Notes: generated by a model from the sequence alone, not told the origin. A stretch of DNA of 39,012 bases from Phycisphaerales bacterium (GCA_009692045.1 SIAA01000018.1:1-39012), one strand, 5' to 3'; shown: positions 16,944 through 24,922, counted from the first letter of the stretch. Program-made: numbers and translations.

Positions 16944-18632
16944 ATGCGGATCGGCCTGATACAGTTCGATCCGGTAGTGGGCGATCTGTCAGGGAATGTC
17001 ACCCGCCTAGCGCGCATGATCAATGATGCGCCAGCGGCAGACCTCTATGTAACGGGTGAACTCTCCTTGATCGGATACCCGCCCCGAGATTTGCTGCAGC
17101 GCGAAGGATTGGGAGAGGCGTGTGTTGCTGCCGCATCGCATCTGGCGTCGTTAGTAGGGGATAGAGCGGTGCTGGTGGGATTCCCCCGGCCAGTACAAGG
17201 TTCATCGCGCCCTCTCACCAACGCGGTGGCGCTGCTGCGCGGTGGAGTGATCGAGGCGCACTACGACAAGCGGCTTCTTCCCGCCTACGACGTATTCGAT
17301 GAGGAGCGACACTTCGCCCCCGGTAATGAGTCCCTTGTGATCGATGTGGCTGGATGCAAAGTCGGTGTACTGGTGTGCGAGGATTTGTGGCGCGCCGTGG
17401 AAACCGGCCTGGCCGATCGCTATCAGGCCGACCCTGCGGCCGATTCTGTGGCGGCTGGAGCAACGGTGCTCGCCGTCCTCACGGCCAGCCCGTTCGGCAA
17501 GGGCAAGCCCAGCAAACACCGAGACATTCTTCGAGGCTCGGCCCAGAGATTTGGCTGTTCGATCATCTCGGTGAATCAATGCGGTGCCAATGATGATTTG
17601 GTGTTCGATGGCACCTGCGCGGTCGTGAATCGAGATGGGTCATTCGCTCTCTGCATGCCGAGATGGAAGGAAGGTGTCGCCACGGTGGAGGTCGCGGCGA
17701 CGCCTACCGCAGAAGCGACAAACGCTGTTAAGTCGTCGCTCGACTCAGCGGCAGATCACGGCATGGCTGACCTGTTCGCGGCGCTCCGCTGCGGCATTGA
17801 GGGTTACTTTCGCAAGACCAATCACCAGCGGGCGCTCATCGGACTTTCAGGCGGCGTTGACTCGGCGGTGGTGGCAGCACTGGCATGCAGGGCGATAGGC
17901 GCGGAGCATGTTCGCGGTGTTTGCATGCCCAGTGTGTACTCATCACCTGGAAGCATCGTTGACGCCCAGGCCCTTGCTTCGGCGCTGGAGATGCCTCCGC
18001 CCGACATGCTGCCCATTGCGGACTTGCACAGAGCACACGGGGAGTCTCTGGGCAAACTCGTGCCGATTCAGGGGCTGGCCGATGAGAACCTTCAGAGTCG
18101 AATCCGCGGACTCTCACTTCTGACTCTTTCCAACGCGACTGGGGCGCTGGTTCTCACGACTGGCAATAAGAGTGAGTTCGCGACCGGATACTGCACTCTG
18201 GGCGGTGACATGCTGGGTGGCATCGCTCCCATCGGTGACTTGCTCAAGACCGAGGTATACGAGCTGGCGAACTATATGAATAATGAGTGGCGTAGCTGCG
18301 GATTCAGCCGCCCACCGATTCCTGCGTCCTCCATTACCAAGGCGCCGAGCGCGGAACTTCGCCCCAATCAGTTAGATCAGGACTCGCTTCCACCCTATGA
18401 GATGTTGGATCGGATTGTGTCGGCATGGATCGAAGGGGAGAGAGATGCGCGCCGCATCGCCGCTTCGCACTCTCTCGACTTGCCTCTGGTAGAGAAGTGG
18501 ACTGCTGCCATCGAGCGCGCGGAGTACAAGCGATTGCAGTCGCCCCTGATTCTCAAAGTCAGCGGGCGAGCGTTCGGACGCGGCCGTCGAATGCCGATTG
18601 CCTGCAAGTGGCGACCACTGCTCGAGGGGTGA
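16944..18632 (+). CDS. nadE: Glutamine-hydrolysing NAD+ synthetase
   Basis: A 562-aa two-domain enzyme making NAD+ from deamido-NAD, ATP and glutamine. The N-terminal glutaminase has the nitrilase triad in TGELSLIGYPPRD (Glu), HYDKRLLPAYDVFDEERHF (Lys) and GVLVCEDLWR (Cys). The C-terminal synthetase has the PP-loop LIGLSGGVDSAVVAALA (from about residue 297) and TGNKSEFATGYCTLGGD, which forms the deamido-NAD site and ammonia tunnel end. Length is typical of the shorter bacterial glutamine-dependent type. It follows ilvA by 5 bp. A second nitrilase-fold protein in the window (12919-13785) is unrelated in function. Confidence 0.95.
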   Translation: MRIGLIQFDPVVGDLSGNVTRLARMINDAPAADLYVTGELSLIGYPPRDLLQREGLGEACVAAASHLASLVGDRAVLVGFPRPVQGSSRPLTNAVALLRGGVIEAHYDKRLLPAYDVFDEERHFAPGNESLVIDVAGCKVGVLVCEDLWRAVETGLADRYQADPAADSVAAGATVLAVLTASPFGKGKPSKHRDILRGSAQRFGCSIISVNQCGANDDLVFDGTCAVVNRDGSFALCMPRWKEGVATVEVAATPTAEATNAVKSSLDSAADHGMADLFAALRCGIEGYFRKTNHQRALIGLSGGVDSAVVAALACRAIGAEHVRGVCMPSVYSSPGSIVDAQALASALEMPPPDMLPIADLHRAHGESLGKLVPIQGLADENLQSRIRGLSLLTLSNATGALVLTTGNKSEFATGYCTLGGDMLGGIAPIGDLLKTEVYELANYMNNEWRSCGFSRPPIPASSITKAPSAELRPNQLDQDSLPPYEMLDRIVSAWIEGERDARRIAASHSLDLPLVEKWTAAIERAEYKRLQSPLILKVSGRAFGRGRRMPIACKWRPLLEG

Positions 18633-18696
18633 ACTCGCGCAGTTCGACTCCGCATCCATGCACATCGGGGATGACGACCGTTCCCTTCGAGACGGG

Positions 18697-18702
18697 TAGC
18701 AT
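18697..18702 (+). promoter_or_regulatory. Possible -10 box (TAGCAT) for mutL
   Basis: TAGCAT sits in the 128-bp gap between nadE and mutL, 58 nt before the mutL ATG. No good -35 or SD sequence is visible, so the box is a weak suggestion. Confidence 0.2.
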
Positions 18703-18760
18703 GTGTGTGTTGCTCGGCAAAGTCGCCCGTTGGCATCGGGATTTGCGCCGACTTCATCAA

Positions 18761-20515
18761 ATGCCTATCCAGTTACTGAGCTCTCAGGTCATCGATCAGA
18801 TCGCCGCCGGCGAGGTGGTGGAGCGACCGGCGAGTGCCGTGAAGGAGCTGGTTGAGAATGCGATTGATGCCGGCGCCACTCGCCTCGTCATTGAGATTGA
18901 AGAGGGGGGGCGGGACCTGCTGCGCATTCAGGATGATGGTCACGGCATTCCCCACGAGGAGTTGGCACTGGCGGTGACTGCCCATGCCACCAGCAAAATC
19001 GGCGGGATCGCTGACTTGGAACGGGTTTCCACTCTGGGATTCCGGGGCGAGGCGCTGGCGGCCATTGGCTCGGTGTCCCGGCTCTCTCTCACATCCAAAC
19101 CCGCGTCCCAGTCGAGTGCGGGCCGCATTGAGGTCAACTCCGGTTTGATAGCGGGCCCGATGCCCGCGGCGGGGAAGTGTGGAACCTGCGTTGAGGTTCG
19201 AAACCTATTCGGAAGTATTCCCGCACGGCGAAAGTTCCTCAAAAGCGCGGGTGCCGAAGCAGCGCGCATCGTGGAAGTGGTGCTTGCCGCTGCCCTGCCT
19301 CGCCCAGAGGTTTCATTCGAGGTGACGAGTGGGGGACGCACGCTGCTGCGGCTGAATCGCGCTGCGGGACTGAGGGCGCGAACGATTGACGCTCTCGGAG
19401 ATGAGCTTGATCCCCACCTGCTCACCGTCTCGGGCGTGGCGGTGGGTGATAGTGGCGAGTCGGTCTCCGTTGATGGGTTTGTGGGCACACCGGACACGGC
19501 GCGAGGGTCTTCCAAGTGGCTTCGCATCTATATGAATGGCCGCCCGATCATCGATCGATCGCTGCAGCACGCGGTGCGCGAGGGATTCCGAGGGTTGATC
19601 GAGCCCGGGGCGTTTCCCGTGGCAGTTCTCTTTGTTGCCTGTCCACCCTCGCTGGTGGATGTGAATGTTCATCCCGCTAAGACCGAAGTGAGATTTCGGC
19701 AGCCATCATTGATGCATCGGCTGGTTCATGCGGCCGTGCGCGATGCGTTGGCGGTGAGTGACATAGTGCCTGTGCTTTCACCGCGGCAGATGACCTGGGG
19801 TGGAGTGAATGCGACCGCGGCGCCGCTCCCGTTCGCGGCTTCCGTGTTGGCAAACTCGCCCGCAGAGGCCGCGGCATCAACAACTGACTCTCTATCACTC
19901 TCTGCCATTGCCGCCGGACGCCTGCTGCAAGTCAATCGAACTTGGCTGGTGTTTGAAGAGGCGGGTGCTCTGGTGGTGGTAGATCAGCACGCACTTCACG
20001 AGCGTGTTCTATTCGAGGAGTTTCTCGCTCGAGTTCAACAGGGGGATCTGGAGTCTCAGCCGCTACTGGTTCCGCAGATCTTTGCCGCAGATGCTGCCGC
20101 CATCGAACGAGTCGAGGCCATGGGGGCACTGCTTCTTCGGCTGGGAATCGACCTGCGCCAAGCCAGCCCGCGCTCTCTGGCGCTGCATGCCGTACCGACT
20201 CTGCTGGCATCGCGCGGCGTTGATGCTCTCGACTTTGCCAAGTCGCTGGTCGAGAATGAATCGTCCGCGGGCGCGCGCCTCGGTGACTCAGCATCAGCCA
20301 CTGGCAGCGAGGTCGAAGCTGCCCTCGCTGAAGTTCTGGACATGATGGCGTGCAAGGCCGCTGTCAAAGCCGGGGACACGCTGACTGCGAGCGAGGCCTC
20401 GGCACTTCTGGCACGCCGCGTGGATGTTGAGCGATCGAGTCGCTGCCCCCACGGTCGACCAACTTCAATGCGCATCCCTCTGGTCGAGCTCGAGCGTCGC
20501 TTTGGCCGCCGCTAG
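18761..20515 (+). CDS. mutL: DNA mismatch repair protein MutL with endonuclease motif
   Basis: A 584-aa mismatch repair ATPase. The GHKL ATPase motifs are ENAIDAGA (32-39), DDGHGI (58-63) and TLGFRGEAL (91-99). The C-terminal dimerisation domain carries DQHALHERVLFE (408-419), which fits the DQHA(X)2E(X)4E endonuclease motif, together with ACKAAVKAGD and CPHGRPT. This is therefore the nicking type found in bacteria without MutH. The ATG at 18761 gives the family-typical MPIQLLSSQVIDQIAAGEVV. A longer frame would overlap nadE. mutS is not adjacent. The TAG stop forms the second half of a CTAG shared with the convergent pseudopilin gene. Confidence 0.96.
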   Translation: MPIQLLSSQVIDQIAAGEVVERPASAVKELVENAIDAGATRLVIEIEEGGRDLLRIQDDGHGIPHEELALAVTAHATSKIGGIADLERVSTLGFRGEALAAIGSVSRLSLTSKPASQSSAGRIEVNSGLIAGPMPAAGKCGTCVEVRNLFGSIPARRKFLKSAGAEAARIVEVVLAAALPRPEVSFEVTSGGRTLLRLNRAAGLRARTIDALGDELDPHLLTVSGVAVGDSGESVSVDGFVGTPDTARGSSKWLRIYMNGRPIIDRSLQHAVREGFRGLIEPGAFPVAVLFVACPPSLVDVNVHPAKTEVRFRQPSLMHRLVHAAVRDALAVSDIVPVLSPRQMTWGGVNATAAPLPFAASVLANSPAEAAASTTDSLSLSAIAAGRLLQVNRTWLVFEEAGALVVVDQHALHERVLFEEFLARVQQGDLESQPLLVPQIFAADAAAIERVEAMGALLLRLGIDLRQASPRSLALHAVPTLLASRGVDALDFAKSLVENESSAGARLGDSASATGSEVEAALAEVLDMMACKAAVKAGDTLTASEASALLARRVDVERSSRCPHGRPTSMRIPLVELERRFGRR

Positions 20516-21279
20516 CGCGGGTCGTAAGCGCTGTCGTCTTCACTAAGAAATCCGTTGCGGGGGAAACCCATCACTTCATGGAGCAGATAGGGATTCGCTT
20601 GAGTTCCGGCGCAGCACTGGCGGCTGCACGAGACATGCCCGTCCAAGTACGCGACTTCGCTGCCGCCTTGATGGCGCAGCGCCTGTCCCCCGGCATAGAC
20701 AGCTCCCAGATCACCCTCGACAGATGCGCTGGGCGCGCGCATGAACTTGTTGGATCCGTTTCTCCAACCTCCATCGCCAAAGAGAGCTGTTTCAGAGCTT
20801 CGGCGCTGACTTGTAAGCGGAACACCGCGGCGAATCATCTCCCAGCCGCACTGGTTGGGCGAGGTGGGAAGCGGTGCTTCGGCGCCAATGAAAGAGGTGT
20901 TGTAGTTGTAGCCGGTGTGGAGATCCTGACCGGAGTTGGGGCCGCCAACGAAGCACGGACACTGCTGCACTCGACCGGGGTCCTTGCAGAATCCCCATAG
21001 GGCGCCGGGGCGAACACCGCCAACTCCCGAGGAATAATCCCAAGCGTTCACGACCACGCCAGATGCAGTCCACTCATAGACCAGTGCGGGCGGCATGCAC
21101 TCTTTGAATGTCGCGCTATAGGCGAAGGCGGCCACGGCCATCTGCCTGAGATTTGTCTGGCAGTTGAGACCGAGTGCAGTCTGGCGCGCGCCGCTCATTC
21201 CCGGCAGCAACAATCCCAGCATCAATCCGATCGTTGCCAGCACGATCAACAACTCGACAAGTGTGAAGGCGTGTTTCAC
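20512..21279 (-). CDS. Type II secretion/pseudopilin-like protein with H-X9-DG motif, second gene of the B12-riboswitch operon
   Basis: A 255-aa protein with a type IV prepilin N-terminus: short basic leader, then AFTLVELLIVLATIGLMLGLLLPG, in which FTLVEL carries the conserved Glu5 and is followed by the hydrophobic helix. The rest is the planctomycete-type globular domain (LNCQTNLRQMAVAAFAYS near 38-55, many Cys and Gly) ending in HQGGSEVAYLDG, an exact H-X9-DG motif. GTG at 21279 is taken as the start because it overlaps the TGA of the upstream gene as GTGA and GGAG lies 5 nt upstream. A TTG 3 codons earlier is possible. It is expected to be processed by a prepilin peptidase and inserted in the inner membrane or a pseudopilus. 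Control by the riboswitch at 22288-22472 is inferred from this coupling. Confidence 0.8.
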   Translation of the reverse strand: MKHAFTLVELLIVLATIGLMLGLLLPGMSGARQTALGLNCQTNLRQMAVAAFAYSATFKECMPPALVYEWTASGVVVNAWDYSSGVGGVRPGALWGFCKDPGRVQQCPCFVGGPNSGQDLHTGYNYNTSFIGAEAPLPTSPNQCGWEMIRRGVPLTSQRRSSETALFGDGGWRNGSNKFMRAPSASVEGDLGAVYAGGQALRHQGGSEVAYLDGHVSCSRQCCAGTQANPYLLHEVMGFPRNGFLSEDDSAYDPR

Positions 21280-22217
21280 GGACTCCAATCTGCCAGGAGG
21301 AGAGAGAGATCGCCACCGTTCACGCTGCCGTCGCCGTCGATGTCAGCAGCGACACCGCTGGCACCCCACGCCGACAACAGCAGAGCCAAATCCGCGCCTG
21401 AAACCACGCCATCATGATCAAGGTCGGTCGCTGGTGCGGCGGAAGCGACGATCGCAACTGCGTCGACCTCGATGTGAGCCCAGGCATCAGGCGCGGCGGA
21501 GATTCGCACGGCCGTCACCTCGGCAAGACCGTGAGCGCCGATGTCAATGCCGACACCGCCGCCGCTGCCGTTGTAAGCAGAGATGAGCGATTCATAGGGA
21601 GCGCCGTAAAAGTCGCTCCAGTGGAGCGCTGGGTTGACGGGAGCACGAAAGTCAGTTGGATTGAGCCCGCCCGTGAGTGCGTAGGGGCTCGTGTCCTCGA
21701 ACGCCAGCGTGGGCCAGCCACCATCGGCGGCCTGCGCGGGAACGGTGACCCAAGTGGTGCCATCGGCAGAGAGTTCGATCACTCCACCATCAAACGCCAG
21801 AGCCGCGGCGACTCCACCGGGGTACTGACTGTCGGTGAACATGGAGTTACCGAAGATGATCAGATCGATTCCGAACGGATGATCGGGATCGTCACGGATT
21901 ACTTCATCGAAGCCCAGCATGAGGTGCCCGCCCGCACCGATGGAAAGGATCTCGCTGGGCATGAACGCGGGATTGAAGGGCGTGACAACACTGGGGTAGA
22001 CGATGCCGCCAGTAAACCGAGTTGGTTCGCCGAGTGCAGAAGTTGGATTGGTGTAGCCGCTGGCTGGGGAAGTTCCGCCTGAATAGGAAATCACGGCGCT
22101 GGCATATCCTTGGGCCTCGGCGTAGGGGGGTTGCAGGGTGAGCGCACTTGCAAGTGTCAGAGCAGCAGTCCAGAATCCCAAATCAATAGATCGAAGCAGC
22201 GCGGTGATGAGGCGCAT
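21276..22217 (-). CDS. Secreted protein with dockerin-like tail, first gene behind a cobalamin riboswitch
   Basis: A 313-aa exported protein. A signal peptide (about 1-35, cleavage near AEA-QG) is followed by a beta-rich domain (about 37-255) with SYSGGTSPASGYTNPTSALG, SIGAGGHLMLGFDE, FGIDLIIFGNSMF and GGGVGIDIGAHGLAEV, then a dockerin-like tail (265-313) with two calcium loops, DLDHDGVVSGAD and DIDGDGSVNGGD. I recall similar domains annotated only as cell surface proteins, which I cannot verify here. The ATG at 22217 is preferred because GGTGA lies 5 nt upstream and longer versions would translate the riboswitch. The next gene overlaps by GTGA. Location behind a B12 riboswitch suggests expression when cobalamin is scarce, hence a possible role in B12 capture (inference). 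Confidence 0.8.
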   Translation of the reverse strand: MRLITALLRSIDLGFWTAALTLASALTLQPPYAEAQGYASAVISYSGGTSPASGYTNPTSALGEPTRFTGGIVYPSVVTPFNPAFMPSEILSIGAGGHLMLGFDEVIRDDPDHPFGIDLIIFGNSMFTDSQYPGGVAAALAFDGGVIELSADGTTWVTVPAQAADGGWPTLAFEDTSPYALTGGLNPTDFRAPVNPALHWSDFYGAPYESLISAYNGSGGGVGIDIGAHGLAEVTAVRISAAPDAWAHIEVDAVAIVASAAPATDLDHDGVVSGADLALLLSAWGASGVAADIDGDGSVNGGDLSLLLADWSP

Positions 22218-22222
22218 GAAGT

Positions 22223-22233
22223 CACCAGAGGTG
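22223..22233 (-). promoter_or_regulatory. Hairpin that could mask the ribosome-binding site (riboswitch output)
   Basis: On the minus strand CACC-TCT-GGTG pairs the Shine-Dalgarno-like GGTG, 5 nt before the ATG at 22217, with an upstream CACC. Such a sequestering stem is expected of a translational riboswitch. No intrinsic terminator with a T-run is visible between the aptamer and the start codon. Confidence 0.4.
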
Positions 22234-22287
22234 TCGGAAGTTGGGCGCAAGCGAGCCCTAGTCGCGAGGGGGCTGGCGCAATCCGCT

Positions 22288-22472
22288 GGCAGGTCTTCCG
22301 GCTTCGGGCATTCTGTCGGACCAGCCTTCCCAGCGCCGAGGCGCCAGTGGCTATCAGCAGTCCGGCAGTCGGTCGAGCCTATAACAGCCTCGACCATACC
22401 CGTCACGGCGGCGCGTCCGCAGCGGCTTTTCACCGCACTTCCCTCAACCGGCGAGTTCCCGCAGGAACCGGC
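22288..22472 (-). ncRNA. Cobalamin (B12) riboswitch
   Basis: Read on the minus strand, all conserved blocks of the cobalamin aptamer appear in order: GAGGGAAGTGCGGTGAAAAG with matching GCCGC (P3 region), CCGCCGTGACGG, a variable hairpin (GGTCGAGGC ... GGCTCGACC), GCCACTGG with the GCGCC/GGCGC stem, TGGGAAGG, and the B12-box end AAGCCGGAAGACCTGCC. The 5' boundary is set by GCCGGTTCC, which can close the outer stem. It lies 70 nt upstream of the dockerin-tailed gene on the same strand. Cobalamin binding is expected to repress that gene and its coupled neighbour. Coordinates at the 5' edge are approximate. Confidence 0.92.
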
Positions 22473-22519
22473 AGACTGAGTCCAGAGCACAAGCCCTAGA
22501 GCAACCAGCGACGGTGGAG

Positions 22520-22548
22520 AGGCTATCGAAATCCAGTCCGGGCGTCCA
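22520..22548 (-). promoter_or_regulatory. Candidate promoter of the riboswitch operon
   Basis: On the minus strand TGGACG (22543-22548, 4 of 6 matches to TTGACA) and TAGCCT (22520-22525) are 17 nt apart. Transcription would start near 22513, about 40 nt before the aptamer. Confidence 0.35.
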
Positions 22549-22627
22549 TGTGGGGATGCAGGCACTCTCAATCATCCACTTTGGCACAGGAGCATGTCTG
22601 TTGCTTGCCGATCCTCGCCTATTCTTC

Positions 22628-22663
22628 TAGCCTCACCAATCCCCCTCTGGCTTGCAATAGGAG
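22628..22663 (+). promoter_or_regulatory. -10-like box and RBS deciding a TTG start
   Basis: TAGCCT (22628-22633) is a possible -10, with TATTCT (22620-22625) as an alternative. TAGGAGA includes AGGAG at 22659-22663, which is 7 nt before the TTG at 22671. It is the strongest SD in the area and the reason for choosing a TTG start. Confidence 0.4.
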
Positions 22664-22670
22664 AACTGTC

Positions 22671-24881
22671 TTGCTCGATCCGATCGCCATCGCCTTGGCT
22701 TGGCCTCTGTTGACCCTTGCCACCTCGGAGAGTTTCGCTCTGTCCAGCCTGCCATGCATCAGCGCAGGCGTAATGCTTGCGGCTGATGACCCGACTGCTG
22801 CTCGGAGGGAGCCGGTGCTCGACGCCACCCAGCACAAGCAGCTAGAGGAGGCGATGCACTATGTGCTGATCGCAAGTCCCGATCTCGCGGCAGCGAATCT
22901 CACCGCGCTCTTTGAGTCGGGGGCTTCTGATGCGCAACTAGCGGGCACGATCGATGGTGACATGCTCACAGATCGAGTGGAGACGGTCATCAGTCGCGGT
23001 CGCCATATGCAGACCGCCGGTCCGCTGGTGCGTGATCTGGAAGTGCGCATTGAGCGAGGTCGGGGCGAGATGGCTCGCAATCCCGCTCGTATCTCGGCGG
23101 CGGTTGACATGCTGGGCGGCTCGATGCGGCAAGCCCTTCTGGCGCGCACGAGGCTTCTGGCCGCTGGCGAATACGCCATGCCCCAGTTGCTCACGGTCGT
23201 CGTGGTCGGCAAGAACAATCCTCAGGTAGCAGCGGCAATCGAGATCATGACGGAGCTGCGGCGTCATGCGGTGATGCCGCTGTGCGCGGCTCTGCCCCAA
23301 GTGGACGCCAGTGTCGCCGTTGAGCTGTGTGGAGTTCTGGGACAGATAGGCTGGCCCACCGCAGCGCCCACTTTGCTGGCGCTGGCGGGACGCGAGGGGA
23401 TCGCTGCCGATGTTCGGGAGGCGGCACTCGCGGCCTACGCGCGTGTGGGTGGAGTCAGCAGCAATCTTGTGGAGGCGTACATCGCCCTTGCTCGTAGATA
23501 CTTTGATTCCTCCCCGGCGCTCATCTCTTATCCGGTTGATCCTCTGAACAATATGTGGAAGTATGAGGGGCATAGCGGTCTTGTTCCCGTGCCGGTGCCC
23601 ACGGAGATTTTCGGTCAGGTCATGGCCATGAGCCTTACCTGGGAGGCGCTGAAGATTCAGCCCGAGAGTCAGCAGGCGCTGGCGTTGTTTGTGGCCTCAG
23701 ACCTGCGGCGGGAGAACTTGCTGGCAGCGGGTAAGACCGATCCGGTATATGGATCACCCCGATACTCGCCCGAGTTCTTTGCCATGATGAGCGGACCCAC
23801 GATCGGTCTGGATGTGCTGTCAATGGCCTTGGATTCTTTTGATACTGCGCTGGCCCTCGACGCCATCTCGGCGCTTGCTCGGACGGCTGGTTCCACCAAT
23901 CTGGTCTCCGGCACGAACCGGCTGCCAATCGTGGACTGCCTGACCTATCCCGACCGGCGTGTTCGATTCGAGGCGGCGCTGACTCTGGCTGCAGCCTCTC
24001 CGGTTACTGAGTTCCCTCAGCACACTCAAGTGGTTCCGGTGCTGGCATACATGGTGCAGAAGGACTCCGTCCCCAAGGCGCTCATCATTGCACGATCTGA
24101 AGAGGATCGAATGAGTTTGGGATCACGGGTGCAGACCCTGGGGTTTGGCTTGCTTCCTGGTGGTCGTGACCTCTCCGAAGTATCTCAGGCAATCACTATG
24201 AACTCCGGTATTGACTTGGTCGTGGCAGCGGGCGGCCGGGGCGAGATCATCGATGCCGTAAGAGGCTTCCGGGAATCGCCGCTGACCTCATCCGTGCCGA
24301 TCATTGCCATTCCCATCGGCGAGGATGTTGCCGCGGTTTCTGCCGAGTTTGCCGCTGACTTCCGCACCGTGATCTCCCAGAGCGGTGCCCCAGAAAGCGC
24401 CTTCGAGAATGCCGTCAAGACTGTCTCCCAGCGCGCGTGGGGCGGGCAAATCGACGGCGACTCCGCGCTGGCTTATGTGACTAGAGCGGTAGATGCACTC
24501 TTGGTGATTTCCCGCTCCTCCAACTCTTCGATATTCGATCTTCGCGCCGGAGAGAGCGCCCTACTGGAAGCGCTGGACAACTCATCCGACTCGCTCCGCA
24601 GTTCCATTGCTGAGATCGTGGCGGCGATTCCTACACCGAGAAGTCAGCGGGCACTTATGGGATTGTCCCTTTCATCCTCGGGCGAAGAGCAGGTCTGGCT
24701 GCTCAACTGGACGGCCGCCAGCGCGCGCCGATTCGGAAATCTCTTGGAGCCCGGTCAGGTCGCAGCGCTGCGCGCACTCATTGGCGAGAGTTCTGCTGCC
24801 AATGCAGATGCGGCTGGCGGACTGTATGGAGCGTTGGATCTCTCCTCGTCCCAGGCCGTGAAGTTGCTGCTTACGAACTGA
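22671..24881 (+). CDS. Large HEAT-like repeat protein with an embedded receiver-like domain
   Basis: A 736-aa protein not assignable to a named family. The start is TTG at 22671 with AGGAG 7 nt upstream. The first 40 residues are hydrophobic (IAIALAWPLLTLATSESFALSSL) and could be a signal peptide or anchor. Residues about 50-460 are alanine/leucine-rich helix pairs resembling HEAT repeats (VRFEAALTLAAASPV, VREAALAAYARVGGV). Residues about 468-590 (PKALIIARSEEDRMSLGSRVQTLGFG ... DLVVAAGGRGEIIDAVRGFRES ... VPIIAIPIG) follow the beta-alpha pattern of response-regulator receivers, but the expected phosphorylatable Asp position reads VVAAGG, so it is probably a pseudo-receiver. More helical repeats follow to the end. 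It ends 41 bp before tRNA-Thr and is divergent from the B12 operon. Confidence 0.65.
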   Translation: MLDPIAIALAWPLLTLATSESFALSSLPCISAGVMLAADDPTAARREPVLDATQHKQLEEAMHYVLIASPDLAAANLTALFESGASDAQLAGTIDGDMLTDRVETVISRGRHMQTAGPLVRDLEVRIERGRGEMARNPARISAAVDMLGGSMRQALLARTRLLAAGEYAMPQLLTVVVVGKNNPQVAAAIEIMTELRRHAVMPLCAALPQVDASVAVELCGVLGQIGWPTAAPTLLALAGREGIAADVREAALAAYARVGGVSSNLVEAYIALARRYFDSSPALISYPVDPLNNMWKYEGHSGLVPVPVPTEIFGQVMAMSLTWEALKIQPESQQALALFVASDLRRENLLAAGKTDPVYGSPRYSPEFFAMMSGPTIGLDVLSMALDSFDTALALDAISALARTAGSTNLVSGTNRLPIVDCLTYPDRRVRFEAALTLAAASPVTEFPQHTQVVPVLAYMVQKDSVPKALIIARSEEDRMSLGSRVQTLGFGLLPGGRDLSEVSQAITMNSGIDLVVAAGGRGEIIDAVRGFRESPLTSSVPIIAIPIGEDVAAVSAEFAADFRTVISQSGAPESAFENAVKTVSQRAWGGQIDGDSALAYVTRAVDALLVISRSSNSSIFDLRAGESALLEALDNSSDSLRSSIAEIVAAIPTPRSQRALMGLSLSSSGEEQVWLLNWTAASARRFGNLLEPGQVAALRALIGESSAANADAAGGLYGALDLSSSQAVKLLLTN

Positions 24882-24904
24882 GGATTGAGCTGGCGCATCC
24901 CTGC

Positions 24905-24910
24905 TAGACT
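24905..24910 (+). promoter_or_regulatory. Extended -10 promoter of tRNA-Thr
   Basis: TGC-TAGACT is an extended -10 placed 12 nt before the mature tRNA 5' end, the same distance and the same hexamer as the tRNA-His promoter. A TTGAGC (24885-24890) lies upstream but the spacer is only 14 nt. Confidence 0.5.
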
Positions 24911-24922
24911 CAGGCAACGCTT

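Noticed and set aside
18425-18760. 112-residue N-terminal extension of MutL
   Set aside because: It lies over the end of nadE out of frame. MutL normally starts just before IDQIAAGEVV.
22110-22499. Rightward open frames of 113-129 aa over the riboswitch
   Set aside because: They are antisense to a structured RNA and have no homology-like pattern.
22218-22571. 118-residue N-terminal extension of the dockerin-tailed protein
   Set aside because: It reads straight through the cobalamin riboswitch and lacks a signal peptide at its own start.
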